The notes under the pieces: model-generated
Seen by the model: only the letters and a program-made list of their open reading frames with translations
Told to the model about the DNA's origin: nothing
Databases searched by the model: none
Program-made: the position numbers and the translations under genes
Part shown: positions 1 to 10,234 of the stretch, piece after piece
Numbering within the stretch: position 1 is the stretch's first letter
How the letters are laid out: each line of letters starts with the position of its first letter
Assembly: GCA_965644295.1 (NCBI GenBank)
Contig: CBFFRP010000563.1
Span: 1-64,000, forward strand
Origin: Paraphysomonas bandaiensis
Lineage: Eukaryota > Chrysophyceae
Direction: 5' to 3'
Length of the DNA: 64,000 bases

Positions 1-546
1 GGTCTCCATCCTCATCCATTTGAGTGCATGGGTATCTTCCCCAACAAGTCAAACACATGCTGCGCAACATTCCGAGGCCCTAGAAAACTCTGACACTTTT
101 CCTCTAACTGCCGATCCAAACTACCCTTGTACCTTTCCCACCATATTGGCACCAGCGGCAGAATGTCGCCTTATATCCACATGCTCCCCGCTTCTTCCCG
201 TGTCGCAGTCTGTATTCCTGATAAAGGCCCTCTCTCATCCCTCCCTTCCTATATACCCCGCGTCGTTCTCCCATTCATCACTATCTGTTTCATCAACTTC
301 CTCCATTACACGCATCCTGTCTGAGGTCCTTCCATTGCTATCACAATAGCTGCTCTCTCTCCCTTCTGTATCCATAAACATCCTTGCCTTCTCTGATAAC
401 CCCTTCCCAGCAGCTAACAGCGCCTCTTGCTGAGCCTCCACATACTGTATCCTCTCCCCTATCTGGTTTAGTTCAGTCAGCTGGCTGAGCATCTTAATAC
501 CTGTCTCCATACTACCACTCAATAGTCTACTTCGATTCCGAGCCAA
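1..546 (-). pseudogene. Broken coding-like sequence at window edge, downstream of gag-like ORF
   Basis: On the minus strand an open frame of about 103 codons (546 to 235) follows the neighbouring 314-codon ORF after a frame change. It contains a hydrophilic, acidic segment rich in Glu, Asp and Ser. Beyond its stop, another minus-strand frame between about 200 and 10 reads as plausible protein (for example PIWWERYKGSLDRQLEEK) but is interrupted by stops. The pattern suggests one longer protein that has been frameshifted, or unrecognised introns. Because the adjacent ORF overlaps a dispersed repeat, I read this as the continuation of a decayed mobile-element protein running off the window. No family motif is recognisable. 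Confidence 0.35.
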
Positions 547-614
547 TATTCACATTGACTGGTGCGTGTCACAGGTCAACCTTCATTCCTCACTTCCATT
601 CCCTAATTCTCTCA

Positions 615-1559
615 TCAACAGTCGATGTGTTCTCTTTCACTCTGTACACTTCTACTTAATCTCCCAATCTGTCCTTTTACACTCCGTTCTCTACTAGTAG
701 GCTCCACCAGCCATTCAGGTACTCTCATCTGCTTTTCTATCTCTTCTCCAAGACCTCTGGATAGGTCCCTAAAATTCACTTCTCTCGCATAATCCTCTCT
801 TTTACTATATCCAGGACCTCCTGATGGGCCCCTCAAATCTTCATCTTTCATATAATCATCTCTTCTACTATATCCAGGACCTCCTAATGGGCCCCTTAAA
901 TCTTCATCTTTCATATAATTATCTCCAGGACCTCCTAATGGGCCCCTTACATCTTCATCTGTTGCATAATCCTTTCTTCTAATATATCCAGGACCTCCTG
1001 ATGGGCCCCTCACATCATCTGCTCTTGCGTAAACATCTCTCCTTTTAATCTTCTCTTCTCTTCCTGTGCTCCTCCACGAGCTCTTCATATCATCTCTACT
1101 ACTCCTATCCCCCATCTCCAGGTCTCTGCCTCCAAGAATAGGATCACGCATCCATTCTATCTGCTCTGTAGACCTTCCAGACCAATTGGGTTGGGTTCCA
1201 CCTTTCCTGTCATCCATACTCTGCATCCTCAGCCCGTGCTCCAATAGGTCCTTCTGTGCATGGGACCGCAGTTCCTCCTTAGTCTCCTGTCTCTCCTCTC
1301 CCTCATGGTCTAGGCTGATACTCTCAATGTTTCCCTCTTCTGGCAAAGGCTCTCTCCGAGATCGTGCCGATAGTGCGCTGGGTGACGCATGGCTGAGTTG
1401 ATCACTCTCAACCACTGTACCCAGCCCACGTTGTCCACCAAGTGTAACGACTACGGGTGATTGAGCCTCGCTATCATGACTAACATTGCTGGTCTTATCA
1501 TCCCTGTCCATGTGCACAGGTGATGTGGGGTAGGATAGTCTTCTCACAACACTCTTCAC
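615..1559 (-). CDS. Hydrophilic ORF with Gly-Pro-rich repeats, probably mobile-element gag-like
   Basis: A 314-codon intronless ORF that I do not recognise. The protein is strongly charged and has no signal peptide or membrane segment. Residues about 180-265 contain four imperfect repeats of roughly 22-26 residues built on the core RGPxGGPGY followed by a charged K/D-rich linker; the repeats are visible in the DNA at about 780-1020. The first ~39 codons and the upstream 360 bases are duplicated at 15962-16441, so the start of this ORF belongs to a dispersed repeat. That argues for a retroelement gag-like product rather than a host gene. No zinc knuckle, protease or polymerase motif is present in this ORF. 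Confidence 0.4.
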   Translation of the reverse strand: MKSVVRRLSYPTSPVHMDRDDKTSNVSHDSEAQSPVVVTLGGQRGLGTVVESDQLSHASPSALSARSRREPLPEEGNIESISLDHEGEERQETKEELRSHAQKDLLEHGLRMQSMDDRKGGTQPNWSGRSTEQIEWMRDPILGGRDLEMGDRSSRDDMKSSWRSTGREEKIKRRDVYARADDVRGPSGGPGYIRRKDYATDEDVRGPLGGPGDNYMKDEDLRGPLGGPGYSRRDDYMKDEDLRGPSGGPGYSKREDYAREVNFRDLSRGLGEEIEKQMRVPEWLVEPTSRERSVKGQIGRLSRSVQSEREHIDC

Positions 1560-1923
1560 TTAACTTCCTCTTCTTACTCTTTACTTCGCTACTTCTTAAC
1601 TTTCAACTCAACTACAATATCAACTTTCACTATTATATCTAAAACTCCATATCCTTCTACCTATATCCCCATAGTTAGTTCTAGAAGTGGTTTCCCAGCC
1701 ATAAATAGCTAGTTTTCTACTTCCAGAAATAATCATATAGAAATCCCTTAACATCCTGCTATCTACTCCTATATCATCCTACAGAATACCTACGTATACC
1801 ATCATAATACTGTACGGGTTACCATAAACGTCCGTTACATCCGTATATACGGGTAGTTCCGGTACACTCCAACCCTATATCTGGCCTTAATACTCGTATC
1901 TTCTAATCTAATCATAACTACCA
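1444..1923 (-). repeat. Dispersed ~480-bp repeat, copy 1
   Basis: This segment is almost identical to 15962-16441 in the same orientation, differing by a few substitutions and one 3-base indel. It covers the first ~39 codons of the gag-like ORF and its upstream region. The match ends abruptly on both sides (TGTAACGACTACGGG at one end, ATAACTACCAT at the other), which fits a recently copied mobile-element 5' region. Confidence 0.8.
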
Positions 1924-2176
1924 TTTATTCTAACCTTTCCAACTATTCTGTGAATAGTACATCATGATAAAATACACACTTCAGTATACAACAACTAATG
2001 ATTTCACAAGACACAACAGTGCTCGTAAATAATTATGTAAAAGCCTTGTTATTACGTGATAGGAAAAGCCTTATAACTACGTTGTTATAGTGTAGACTTA
2101 GATCTTCGGAACGAGAAAAAATGCTGCATCGTTCGTTGTGACGAAGATTGGGTGCGCTCCTGTGAGTAGCATTTAG
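1924..2176. other. Intergenic, no gene seen
   Basis: AT-rich sequence between the dispersed repeat and a broken ORF. It has an internal near-repeat (AAAAGCCTTGTTATTACG / AAAAGCCTTATAACTACG, about 2040-2085) and nothing else recognisable. Confidence 0.5.
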
Positions 2177-2600
2177 TCAATTCACAAGCGTTCTTGAAAA
2201 AATTGTAGAGAATAGCAGGAGCATTTTCACAACTACTTTGCATGGTAAGTCGTATACAACACGCATTGCATCATGAAATTGATTCAGAGTTACTGTAGAT
2301 GAAGAGGAAGTAGTATCAACACTCGTGTCAGTTAGATCATCATCTACCGTAGCTGTTAGTGGAGAAATAGAAAAAGCTTCGAAGCGCTCCTTGGCTTCCT
2401 CGATTTCAGCTTCTACGACCATAGGGTCACTCTCAACATCACACCACAATCCCACAGCACTGGCTCACTGCTCATCACTAAAAGAACTCATCTCATTAAT
2501 TCCTAAAGCGATATCAGGCACATCCGCAAGCTCCTTTACTTTGATACACTCTTCCACACTTTACGTAGTCAACCAGATGAAACACGAGAAGACTTCAGTG
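2177..2600 (-). pseudogene. Broken ORF of unknown function
   Basis: Read on the minus strand from about 2600, a coding-like frame rich in Glu, Asp and Ser is interrupted by one TGA near 2465. It then continues in the same frame for 92 codons to a stop at 2177. The second part is acidic, with a Thr/Ser/Asp-rich stretch in the middle (TDTSVDTTSSSSTVT). The single in-frame stop with preserved frame on both sides indicates a recently inactivated gene or element ORF. An intron that removes the stop is possible but no good splice sites are evident. I do not recognise the family. The neighbourhood (retroelement remnants, MITE) favours a transposon relic. Confidence 0.3.
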
Positions 2601-2760
2601 TCTTAATTGTCATTTCGCAGTCCACCAGGATCGGATGAGGTCTGAATACACTAATCAGGCATAGTCTTTAGTCTTCTGCTTCCAATAGAATCAACTCAAG
2701 TCGCATTGATTAACTTTATAATGAACTTAATGAACTCTTCTTTTGATTCTTGTAGTCTGG

Positions 2761-2910
2761 AGATCGGCAGTCAGCATCTTATTTTTCGGGAATAAATTGA
2801 AGCAAAAATACTCTATGCAACTGTAGTATAACTACGGTTAGAATACATATTATTGTTGTCTCAATATTAGAGGCATATTTGAACAAAAATATACCAAGGA
2901 TGCCGATACG
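2761..2910 (+). mobile_element. MITE-like repeat, copy 1
   Basis: About 150 bases shared with 53098-53229 (same strand) and 61846-61993 (opposite strand). Common blocks are TCAGCATCTTATT, TTCGGGAATA, GTCTCAATATTAGAGGCAT and GAACAAAAATA, ending in GGATGCCGATAC. The two ends are imperfect inverted repeats (GATCGGCAGTCAGCATC against GTATCGGCATCC). There is no coding capacity, so this looks like a small non-autonomous DNA element. Confidence 0.65.
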
Positions 2911-3068
2911 TTGTGCATATCGATTTCATCGATTAGTTCATCGTTTATTTCATCGAAAAATCATCGTTTTTTCATTAAAAAGTCACTTTTTTTCACTTTT
3001 CACTGAAAAAACAATGATTTTTCGATGAAATAAACGATGAACTAATCGATGAAATCGATATGCACAAC
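2910..3068. repeat. Near-perfect 65-bp inverted repeat (hairpin)
   Basis: The left arm 2910-2974 and right arm 3004-3068 are reverse complements with a single mismatch, separated by a 29-base T-rich loop. The arms contain repeated ATCGATT/TTCATCG units. The hairpin starts exactly where the MITE copy ends (GATAC then GTTGTGCATATCG) and stops just inside the Copia-type remnant. It has no coding capacity and may be a foldback element. Confidence 0.85.
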
Positions 3069-3069
3069 C

Positions 3070-4352
3070 ACCTGCTGTGTATGTTTCAATTTCAAACAAT
3101 TCAAATGCAAATATTGCAATTGATATTTATTAATCTTGCACATGTTGATCAGTTCTAGCCTACCATAGCCTTCCATAGCCTTAATGCTTGCATCTTCGAT
3201 CCTGATTTTGCAATGTAGATGGTGGTTTGGTCATATGAGAGTTAGGCTTCTTGCTGCTGTAATTGATATCGTGCAGCCCGAGTCTAGAATGCTAAAATCC
3301 TGCTTCTCGTGTTCTGTATGTAGGACATGATTGTCTGTGATCATCCCAGAGAATGCACTGCAGTCATTGTCATCGTTTGGCCCCTCATCGTCATAGTCTT
3401 CCAGTCTTAAGTTCGAATCCCGATGACTGTTTCTTGGGTATTTTGATGATGTGTTCTTGGAGTGATGCCCTTTCCCTCTTTTGTCGTCGTTTCGTTTGTT
3501 TGTGGACTTCTGCAACTGTTGGATGTATTCCCAAGAGTGCTTGCACTTAACTTCACGCGACTTTGCACTTGTAGCTCTGGGCTTGTTGAATTTCTTGTGC
3601 TTTTGCTTTTTCGATAGACGGGGGTTAAACGGCTGTTTGCCTGTTGAGCTGTAGTTTGTGCTATCCCGTTTGGTTTCCGTATTTTGTGATAGTAGGGAGC
3701 CTACAGTGGAATGCTCGAATGCTCTCAATCTTCTTATAATTATCATCGCTTTATAATCATCAATTAGGTTCATTTGAAGGTTGATTGCCAGGTCCTTATA
3801 GTTCTGTTTCTCATTTTGAGACCATCCCTTGTGGCCGTTTGAAGCGAGCTTTAATCGCAATTTTTTGACTTCGTCCAGAAATTGATTGATTGTTTGAGTT
3901 TGCTTGATTTTGATTAATTGCAGTTGGCCAATGAGGTCAGTTATCGTGTCGTTTGAGGTTTTGTCTTTGAAATGCTTTTCGATCTCTGACCATGCCCTTT
4001 TTCCATCTCCTTCAGGGACTGTTTCGATAATACCCTCTGCTTCCTCGTTTTGGCCAATCACCGCGCTGGATATAAGTGACCATAGGTAATTGTTGCCCTC
4101 CTCGAAATACTGCATATTTTCGTCGTAGACGTTTTTTATGTATTGGTAGTCCTCTTCTGTTTCATCCTCTTGACGTATAGGCTCCTCTGGGGCATCGTTT
4201 CTTGGGATGTATACTATCTTAGGCTTACGAAACAACCAGGCCCTACTTTTCTTCTGCCATTTTGAGAAGTTCTTAGCGTCGAAGGGTGGCATGGAATCCT
4301 TCCTCGTGTCCGATGAATCGGAGTTATCGTAACTGTTAGTTTTAGAACTCAT
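3070..4352 (-). pseudogene. Copia-type retrotransposon gag-protease remnant
   Basis: The ORF from 4352 to 3231 (373 codons) opens with a gag-like domain. It has the sequence FDAKNFSKWQKKSRAWLF near residue 24, then a helical UBN2-like gag region including WSEIEKHFKDKTSND (about residue 121) and VKKLRLKLASNG. A Lys/Arg/Ser-rich nucleic-acid-binding region lies at about 230-310. The aspartic protease then begins with ILDSGCTISIT (about residue 355), the Copia-style D-S-G active site. A TGA at 3231 breaks the protease, but the frame continues with protease-like sequence (IKAMEGYGRLELI) to about 3100. Integrase, reverse transcriptase and RNase H are absent, and no LTRs are evident. This is a truncated, inactive copy cut at the hairpin. 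Confidence 0.75.
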
Positions 4353-4767
4353 CCGCTGCCAAAATAAGATTTAAAGCTACGAGTCTTGGTATTTTGTAAA
4401 GATACACTTGGTATTATTAGAGAAAATGATTGAATGATTAGGCCTAATAGTAAAATAACAAGACACATTTGAGCAGAGCGTTAGCACCATACATATGTGC
4501 GTATCTTGTACAGTCGCGTATCATATATAGTTTGGTAATTATTCAGTCTATATGGTATTTTATTTTAGATTATACCGTGAATACTACGTCATACTAAGAC
4601 TACACGTCTACCATTAGTGCGTATCTTTACCAAAGTTCATTTCTACTTTTCATTTTCTCATAGTGTCAACACCATAAAGTATTGCACCTTAGCACTTAAT
4701 AATTAGTAGATAACTACTAGCTACATTCAAAATTGTGCTAATCTCAACATTTCAATCTTCATATAGT
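4353..4767. other. Intergenic, no gene seen
   Basis: AT-rich spacer between the retroelement remnant and the 3' end of the NIDO/VWD gene. It presumably includes that gene's 3' UTR. No ORF, RNA or repeat is recognised. Confidence 0.5.
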
Positions 4768-7700
4768 TCACACCGCTTGAGAATGGTAGTTTCCATCTGA
4801 CACCTCCTGAGTCGCCACTGCCACTCTGATCCCCTCCTTCTCCCTCATCATTCGCATGCCAATAATGCAGCACACAGACAGCACAAGAACGACACAGACA
4901 CATATCAATGCCACATATAAAGTGGACAAAGAAGTGGACGAAGATGAAGACGAAGAGGGGTTACTGGTGGCCCCGGACGTGGACACACATGAGCCCAGCA
5001 TAGATGGAAGAAATTCGCCACTCTCAGTGCAATAAGCAACCTGGCCATCAACTAGCACATAGTCATCACCACATACTAAAGTCAATGTGTCTCCGACGAG
5101 CATCCCAGAGGCTTCCAGGTAACCGCCTGTGTAGTTAGTGCTATTCGAAACATCATTAACAGAACAAGTAATCACAACAGTTTCTGAAACGACTCTTTCA
5201 GTATCAGCACTCTGAACTGAGTCCACAGTTGCCAAAGCAAAGCTCTCGTCCCCAGTTGCCAAATAATCAAAGATGCACTCAGATACACACGAACATAGTA
5301 CTTCTGCGGGGCTTAAATCGGTCACATTTCCGGTGTGTAGTAAAGCCAGACAATCAGTGTTGGATAACGAGTCTGAGGAGTCACTCAACATGGTAGGGTT
5401 GAAATCAGGGCGCTGAAAGGACGAGAAAGGCTGCGATGTCGTATAATGGAAGGCGCTATGGGATTCATCCTCTATTGCCCAGGACATCCCAAAGGTATAG
5501 TGAATATCGTGGGATGAGGAATTGGACGGCAAGACAGACCCATCTTTGGCAGTAAAGTCGTCTTCGGGAAGGCCATTGTACACCCCATAGAGTCCCCAAG
5601 TTTTGTGCTGCATCGAAGTGTGCACTGAACACTGCACCGCCAATCCATTTTTCTTGAGAATAACATTCAAAATCATTACTCCTGGAATCGATACAATGAC
5701 CTCAGCCATTGTTGTCGTATTCATGGTGACTACCAATTCACCGATGTCGATAGACGGAATCTGAGCACTAAAGGTGACTGCAGCCCCGTCTATCCGCACC
5801 AGCAACTGTGAACCAAGTCGACTAATTTGAACTTGCGTTTCCCAGACACCTGATGTTGCATTGGCCCCAGCCAGCGGTAGGCCAACAGCAATCGCTGTAA
5901 TTTCTGATGCTCCGGATGACCCCACTTCTTCCATTCTGGATTGGACAACAATAAAAGTATTGTTATCCGACATATCCCACGCTCCCTGGCCAGTCATGTG
6001 AGTGCCAATCATGTAGTGAAAATCGCCCACGCCGTTGAAAATGTACTTCATATTATCAACGCTGACGATGTGAGGGTCTCCAAAGGCAAATCCAGGAGTA
6101 TTAAATTGTGCATCACAGTTACTTTCGATAGGGCGCAAGTACAAATACACAGGTAAATAAAACTTTTTCAAGTGATAGTAGGGTAACACATCCCAAACAA
6201 AATGTAAGAGTGTCCCAATATAGGCGAAGTACTTGTAATGATATCTGTCTGCCGTTCCTCCACCAGTTGGGCTTGTGTTTAAATTTCCATTTGCTGAATA
6301 GCAACATTGATTGCTAGATCCATCCACACTGGGATTGGCTTGTCGGTAACAAACTGCACTGCCCTTGTGAAGACTACAGCTTGACCCTTTCCTACAGCCA
6401 GGATCCTCCTTCCATAGCTCCCCTCGAATTTGCTGTTCTCGACAAGGACACCTCCTTAAGTGTCTGAAGTGATAATAGTACTTGTCATGATATTCCTTTG
6501 TAACTGTGTACCCCCTAATCTGAACGGTCGCGTCGTCATCTTCAGGGATGTGATGCAAACGTCGTCCATTGTACTGACTGAATTGGCTGCGACTTTTGCG
6601 GGGCGCAGTAATTGCGGGTTCGATATTCTGATGTACTTCCAGGGACAACGATGACGAAGTGGACCCGAAAACAAAGCATGACATTTCCGATCTAAGAGCG
6701 ATGTAGTGCTGTGTGGATGTAGTGCCGCTGTTGCTGTTGTTGAGAAATACACCATAATTCTCCAAATAAGCTACAGGATCAATATGCGAGTCGCCTTGAA
6801 CGAGGAGACTGGTTGGCACCAGCTCAAAATACCCCACAAGCTCTACTCCACCATTAAAAACTGCTGCCACATCCCCACCTGAAATGGACAACGAGCCCGT
6901 ATTGGGAAAACTTGACCCCACCAGAGTTGCATCAAATTCAGTTGCATGCTCAGCGTCGTCAGCTGACACAAAAACAAGTCGCAAGGCCAACTTATCAGCA
7001 CCCCATACCCTGTCAGCATCCCAGCTCAGTGATATTAACAATCCTTCTGCATCGTCAGAAATACATATGGGTGCATCACTTTCGTCACTGGTTACTACTT
7101 GAGTAAGAAGCGGTGGGGTCGTTTCTGTATGGGCCGTGTAATAGACGGTATTGAAAGACACGGTGGAAGTCTCATCACCACCAGCCTGGTCCATAATATC
7201 GATTCGGACGGTGTTGGAGCCCTGGCGCCCCATATAAGGAACATTACACACAACTTCCGTGGCGCTGATACGTACAGCTTCGACTGCAACAATATTCTTG
7301 TCCTCAGAGGTGGAAAAGTAATTAACGGTGGCGAATGAGCATGTGACAAGCGCAGTTTCGCCAAAACAAGCAGCCGATGTCGCACGTATTGTCATAATTT
7401 CTCCACCCACAAAATTTCCGATTACTGGGGAAACAAACATTTTGGCATCGTGAGAGCAATTTCCGCTATTAGAAACGTCTTGCACTGAAGCACTACCCAC
7501 AGAAAACATAAACACCCCAGCAAGGCCCACATTGGACATGCTATCGATATCAATTGCATGAGGAACATTAGGGTCTGAGGTGTTGTCACGAGGAGAAAAG
7601 AGGGAATGAAACCTCTCTCGATCCCCAGCATCCAAGCCAACAGAGACATAATTGTCGCCATAACCACCTATCCACTCGATGGACTCATACAGGAACAGCA

Positions 7701-9227
7701 CAAATGAGTCCACACCGTCCGTGACAAGAACACACTGGAAGGTGTCTCGGGGGTCTGCATTCCCTCTCGAACTGAACGGTGGTACATTCACGAAAGTCAC
7801 AATGAAAGCGTTGGTGGAAGAGTAAGCTGGCGGTACCAAGTGCTCGATGTGGCCCGCCAGCATGGAGTCCACCTCACTCAGCAATGCACTGTCCTGGCTA
7901 GAGCGATACAAAATGGAACAATCGTCGCATCGTGAGATGTCGATATCATGCCACAACGGAACGATGAGAGGAACGTCACCAGTCGTGGGTATGGGTCTAG
8001 GAGTAAAGTTATTCACGTGTAGCAAGAAAGACAAAAGCCCATTTGTGCTGATAATGATTTCGGTGTAGTACTCGCCAAAGAATGGAAAATAAAAAGGTAA
8101 AAAGACTCTGGTGGTGTCGTCATCTCTCTGCGGTACGGGAGTATCAATACAATGACCATGTGGAAATAGCAGTGGTGTGGACAAATTGATTCTGTGTGAG
8201 CAAGGGGTGGGTGAGAAGGTGGGTTCAAATGTGGGCTCAGATGTTGGCCCTGCAGTAGGTGCTAGAGAACTGGTGGGCATGGTGCTTAAAGTCGGGAGGA
8301 GAGAGGGCCGTGATGACGTCGGAGTGGATGTGGAGGGCGTGTGAGTCGGATAAGCAGTTGTAGGAGAGGTGGTGGGTGGCAATGATGATGAAAAATTCAA
8401 TACCAAGGAAGTGAATACCACATATCTCGTGTCCTCATTATAGACAAAGTCGTCATCGCCATAACTGTATTCGTAATTATACACATCGTCGTCAAATTGC
8501 GCCCAACTGCCATATTCATAATCATCATAGTTGTAGTAGTCATCGTCATCACTTGCTCTCCGCTGGTTCTTACCGACAAACAAATAGAGGGGCGTGGTGG
8601 CAGCACCAAGGGGGGGGGTCTGCAGATCTTCGCATTTGTCATCATAGAAGTAGGCCATGCCATTCGCATTGATCCCAACACGGATATTGTAATCGGTGAG
8701 GTTGGAGCACTCTTCCCTATCAGTGAAGAAGAGATTGTTAGATGCATAGGAAATGGCTTTCCAACCACAGTTCCACGAGAATCGAACGAAAGGCACATTA
8801 GACGAGAATGAGGTCTGCAATTGCATGGGATCAGAACTCAGCAATAATGTATGCTGATCACATGAACTCCTTTTAACAACAGTAGCTGATATTTCCAGAG
8901 GAGAGTACAAATTAGAGACGTATCGCGGAAGTCTACGGGAACCGATTCCGCCAGCGTATCCAGAGGAGCTACAATATTATCACCATAATTACGGAGGCAA
9001 GTTGTGGCGCACTATCATTTACGATACCTGAATTCTCCGGCAGAAGAAATCAATGTGCATGCGTCATTTTCACACGACTCCACATCAGCAATCAGTGAGG
9101 ATGCAAAGTCAGACGTCGGTGATAGCCACAAATCTGGAGAAATCAGATCAAGATTTGCATTCCCAAACTGGAAGCCAAGTCCAGAAAATAGCAAGATTAC
9201 AACATAAAATGAATCTATTCTCATCAT
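4768..9227 (-). CDS. Large type I membrane glycoprotein, NIDO-IPT-AMOP-VWD-sushi (MUC4/SUSD2-like)
   Basis: Two exons, 9227-9028 and 8968-4768, join in phase to 1,466 codons. Exon 1 supplies the signal peptide (MMRIDSFYVVILLFSGLGF). After a Tyr/Asp-rich acidic stretch and a Ser/Thr/Pro mucin-like linker (about 270-320), the modules in order are as follows. A NIDO-like domain lies at about 350-530 (FPFFGEYYTEIIISTNGLLS). An IPT/TIG-like domain lies at about 575-680. A Cys-rich AMOP-like segment lies at about 930-1020 (CPCREQQIRGELWKEDPGC). A VWD domain lies at about 1055-1250 (FAFGDPHIVSVDNMKYIFNG). A sushi-like Cys module lies at about 1335-1405, and one membrane segment at about 1415-1440 is followed by a ~30-residue tail. 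This order resembles animal MUC4 and SUSD2, which are cell-surface adhesion proteins. The ligand here is unknown. Module calls are by eye; VWD and NIDO are the surest. Confidence 0.85.
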
Positions 9228-9644
9228 CTTATCACTTTATCTTCTTTACTCGCATAGTATGTGCATAAAACATAATAATAACATGCATAAGTCAACAACG
9301 TGTGCATCAATTTCAGGATTTCAAGATTTCAGGATTTCAAGATTTCAGGAAATGTCCGTGTATTGTCCCGTTAGTTAAGTATGACTGCATAGTACTGTAC
9401 GTACAGCACTGCCAGAAGAGTGGAATCATATCGCCAATTTCAGGATTCAGAAAGAAAATCCAGGCTTTTTTGATGCATGTTGTTATATTTCAGAGATATA
9501 ACGAAAAAAGGTCGATTTTTTTGCTGAGTCGATTTATTCCCACAGACGGGATTTCAGGATTTCAGGAAATATCCATGTATTATCTCGTTGGTTATGTACT
9601 GTATGGTATACAAATCGCTAATTTCTAATTTTTAAATCCTATAA
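9228..9644. repeat. Spacer with short direct repeats of a GATTTCAGGA motif
   Basis: Upstream of the membrane-glycoprotein gene. TTTCAGGATTTCAA units are repeated at about 9310-9345. A ~45-base segment (GGAAATGTCCGTGTATTGTC...) recurs in diverged form about 220 bases further on (9568-9603). No ORF is convincing. The region probably contains the minus-strand gene's promoter. Confidence 0.5.
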
Positions 9645-9995
9645 ATCCCCCTCCCCCCCGTTCGTACCCCCCGTCATCGCATTTAACATGTAACCCTTCG
9701 AGTCATCTCCCCCGTACCCTACATAGTACCCCCCGGATATAACACCCCATACATCTAGGTAAACCCCCCTCCCCCCGTTTACCCCCCCGGATATAATAAC
9801 CCATACCTTTAAACCCCTCTCCCCCCCGTTCCCATTACTAGTGCCCCCCGTCATCGTATGTAACCCTTCGAGTCACTTTGTATACCCTCTCCCCCCGTAC
9901 CCATATCTAGTACCCCCCCGGATATAACACCCCATATACTCTACCTTTCAACCCCTCTCCCCCCCGTTCCCATTACAGTGTCCCCGGTCATCTGT
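9645..9995. repeat. C-tract-rich imperfect repeats in divergent promoter region
   Basis: Around 350 bases with more than a dozen runs of 4-8 C on the plus strand. It is made of recurring blocks: CCCCCCGGATATAACACCCCATA three times, CTCTCCCCCCCGTTCCCATTAC twice, and CCCCCGTCATCG followed by TAACCCTTCGAGTCA twice. It ends about 240 bases before the cyclin start and about 420 bases upstream of the divergent gene. The minus strand has enough G runs to form G-quadruplexes, so a regulatory role is possible but unproven. Confidence 0.7.
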
Positions 9996-10234
9996 AACCC
10001 TTAAATATCCTTCACTTCCATTCACTTCATTAGATGAAAGTTCACCATGAAGTTCAACTGATATCTTTACATACATTTTCATACATTACATACACACCCA
10101 TACAGTCCATCTTCTCGTCTATATATATACACATATCTCTATATATAACACACTTATCCTCTTCATGATATAATCAGTACCTTATACATCAATAGACTCT
10201 ATCAGTCATCATCTGATAGTGTTATTGAAGGGAA

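Noticed and set aside
3405-3430. GTTCGAATCCC, resembling a tRNA T-arm
   Set aside because: Lies within the gag coding frame, and no acceptor, D or anticodon arms can be formed around it.
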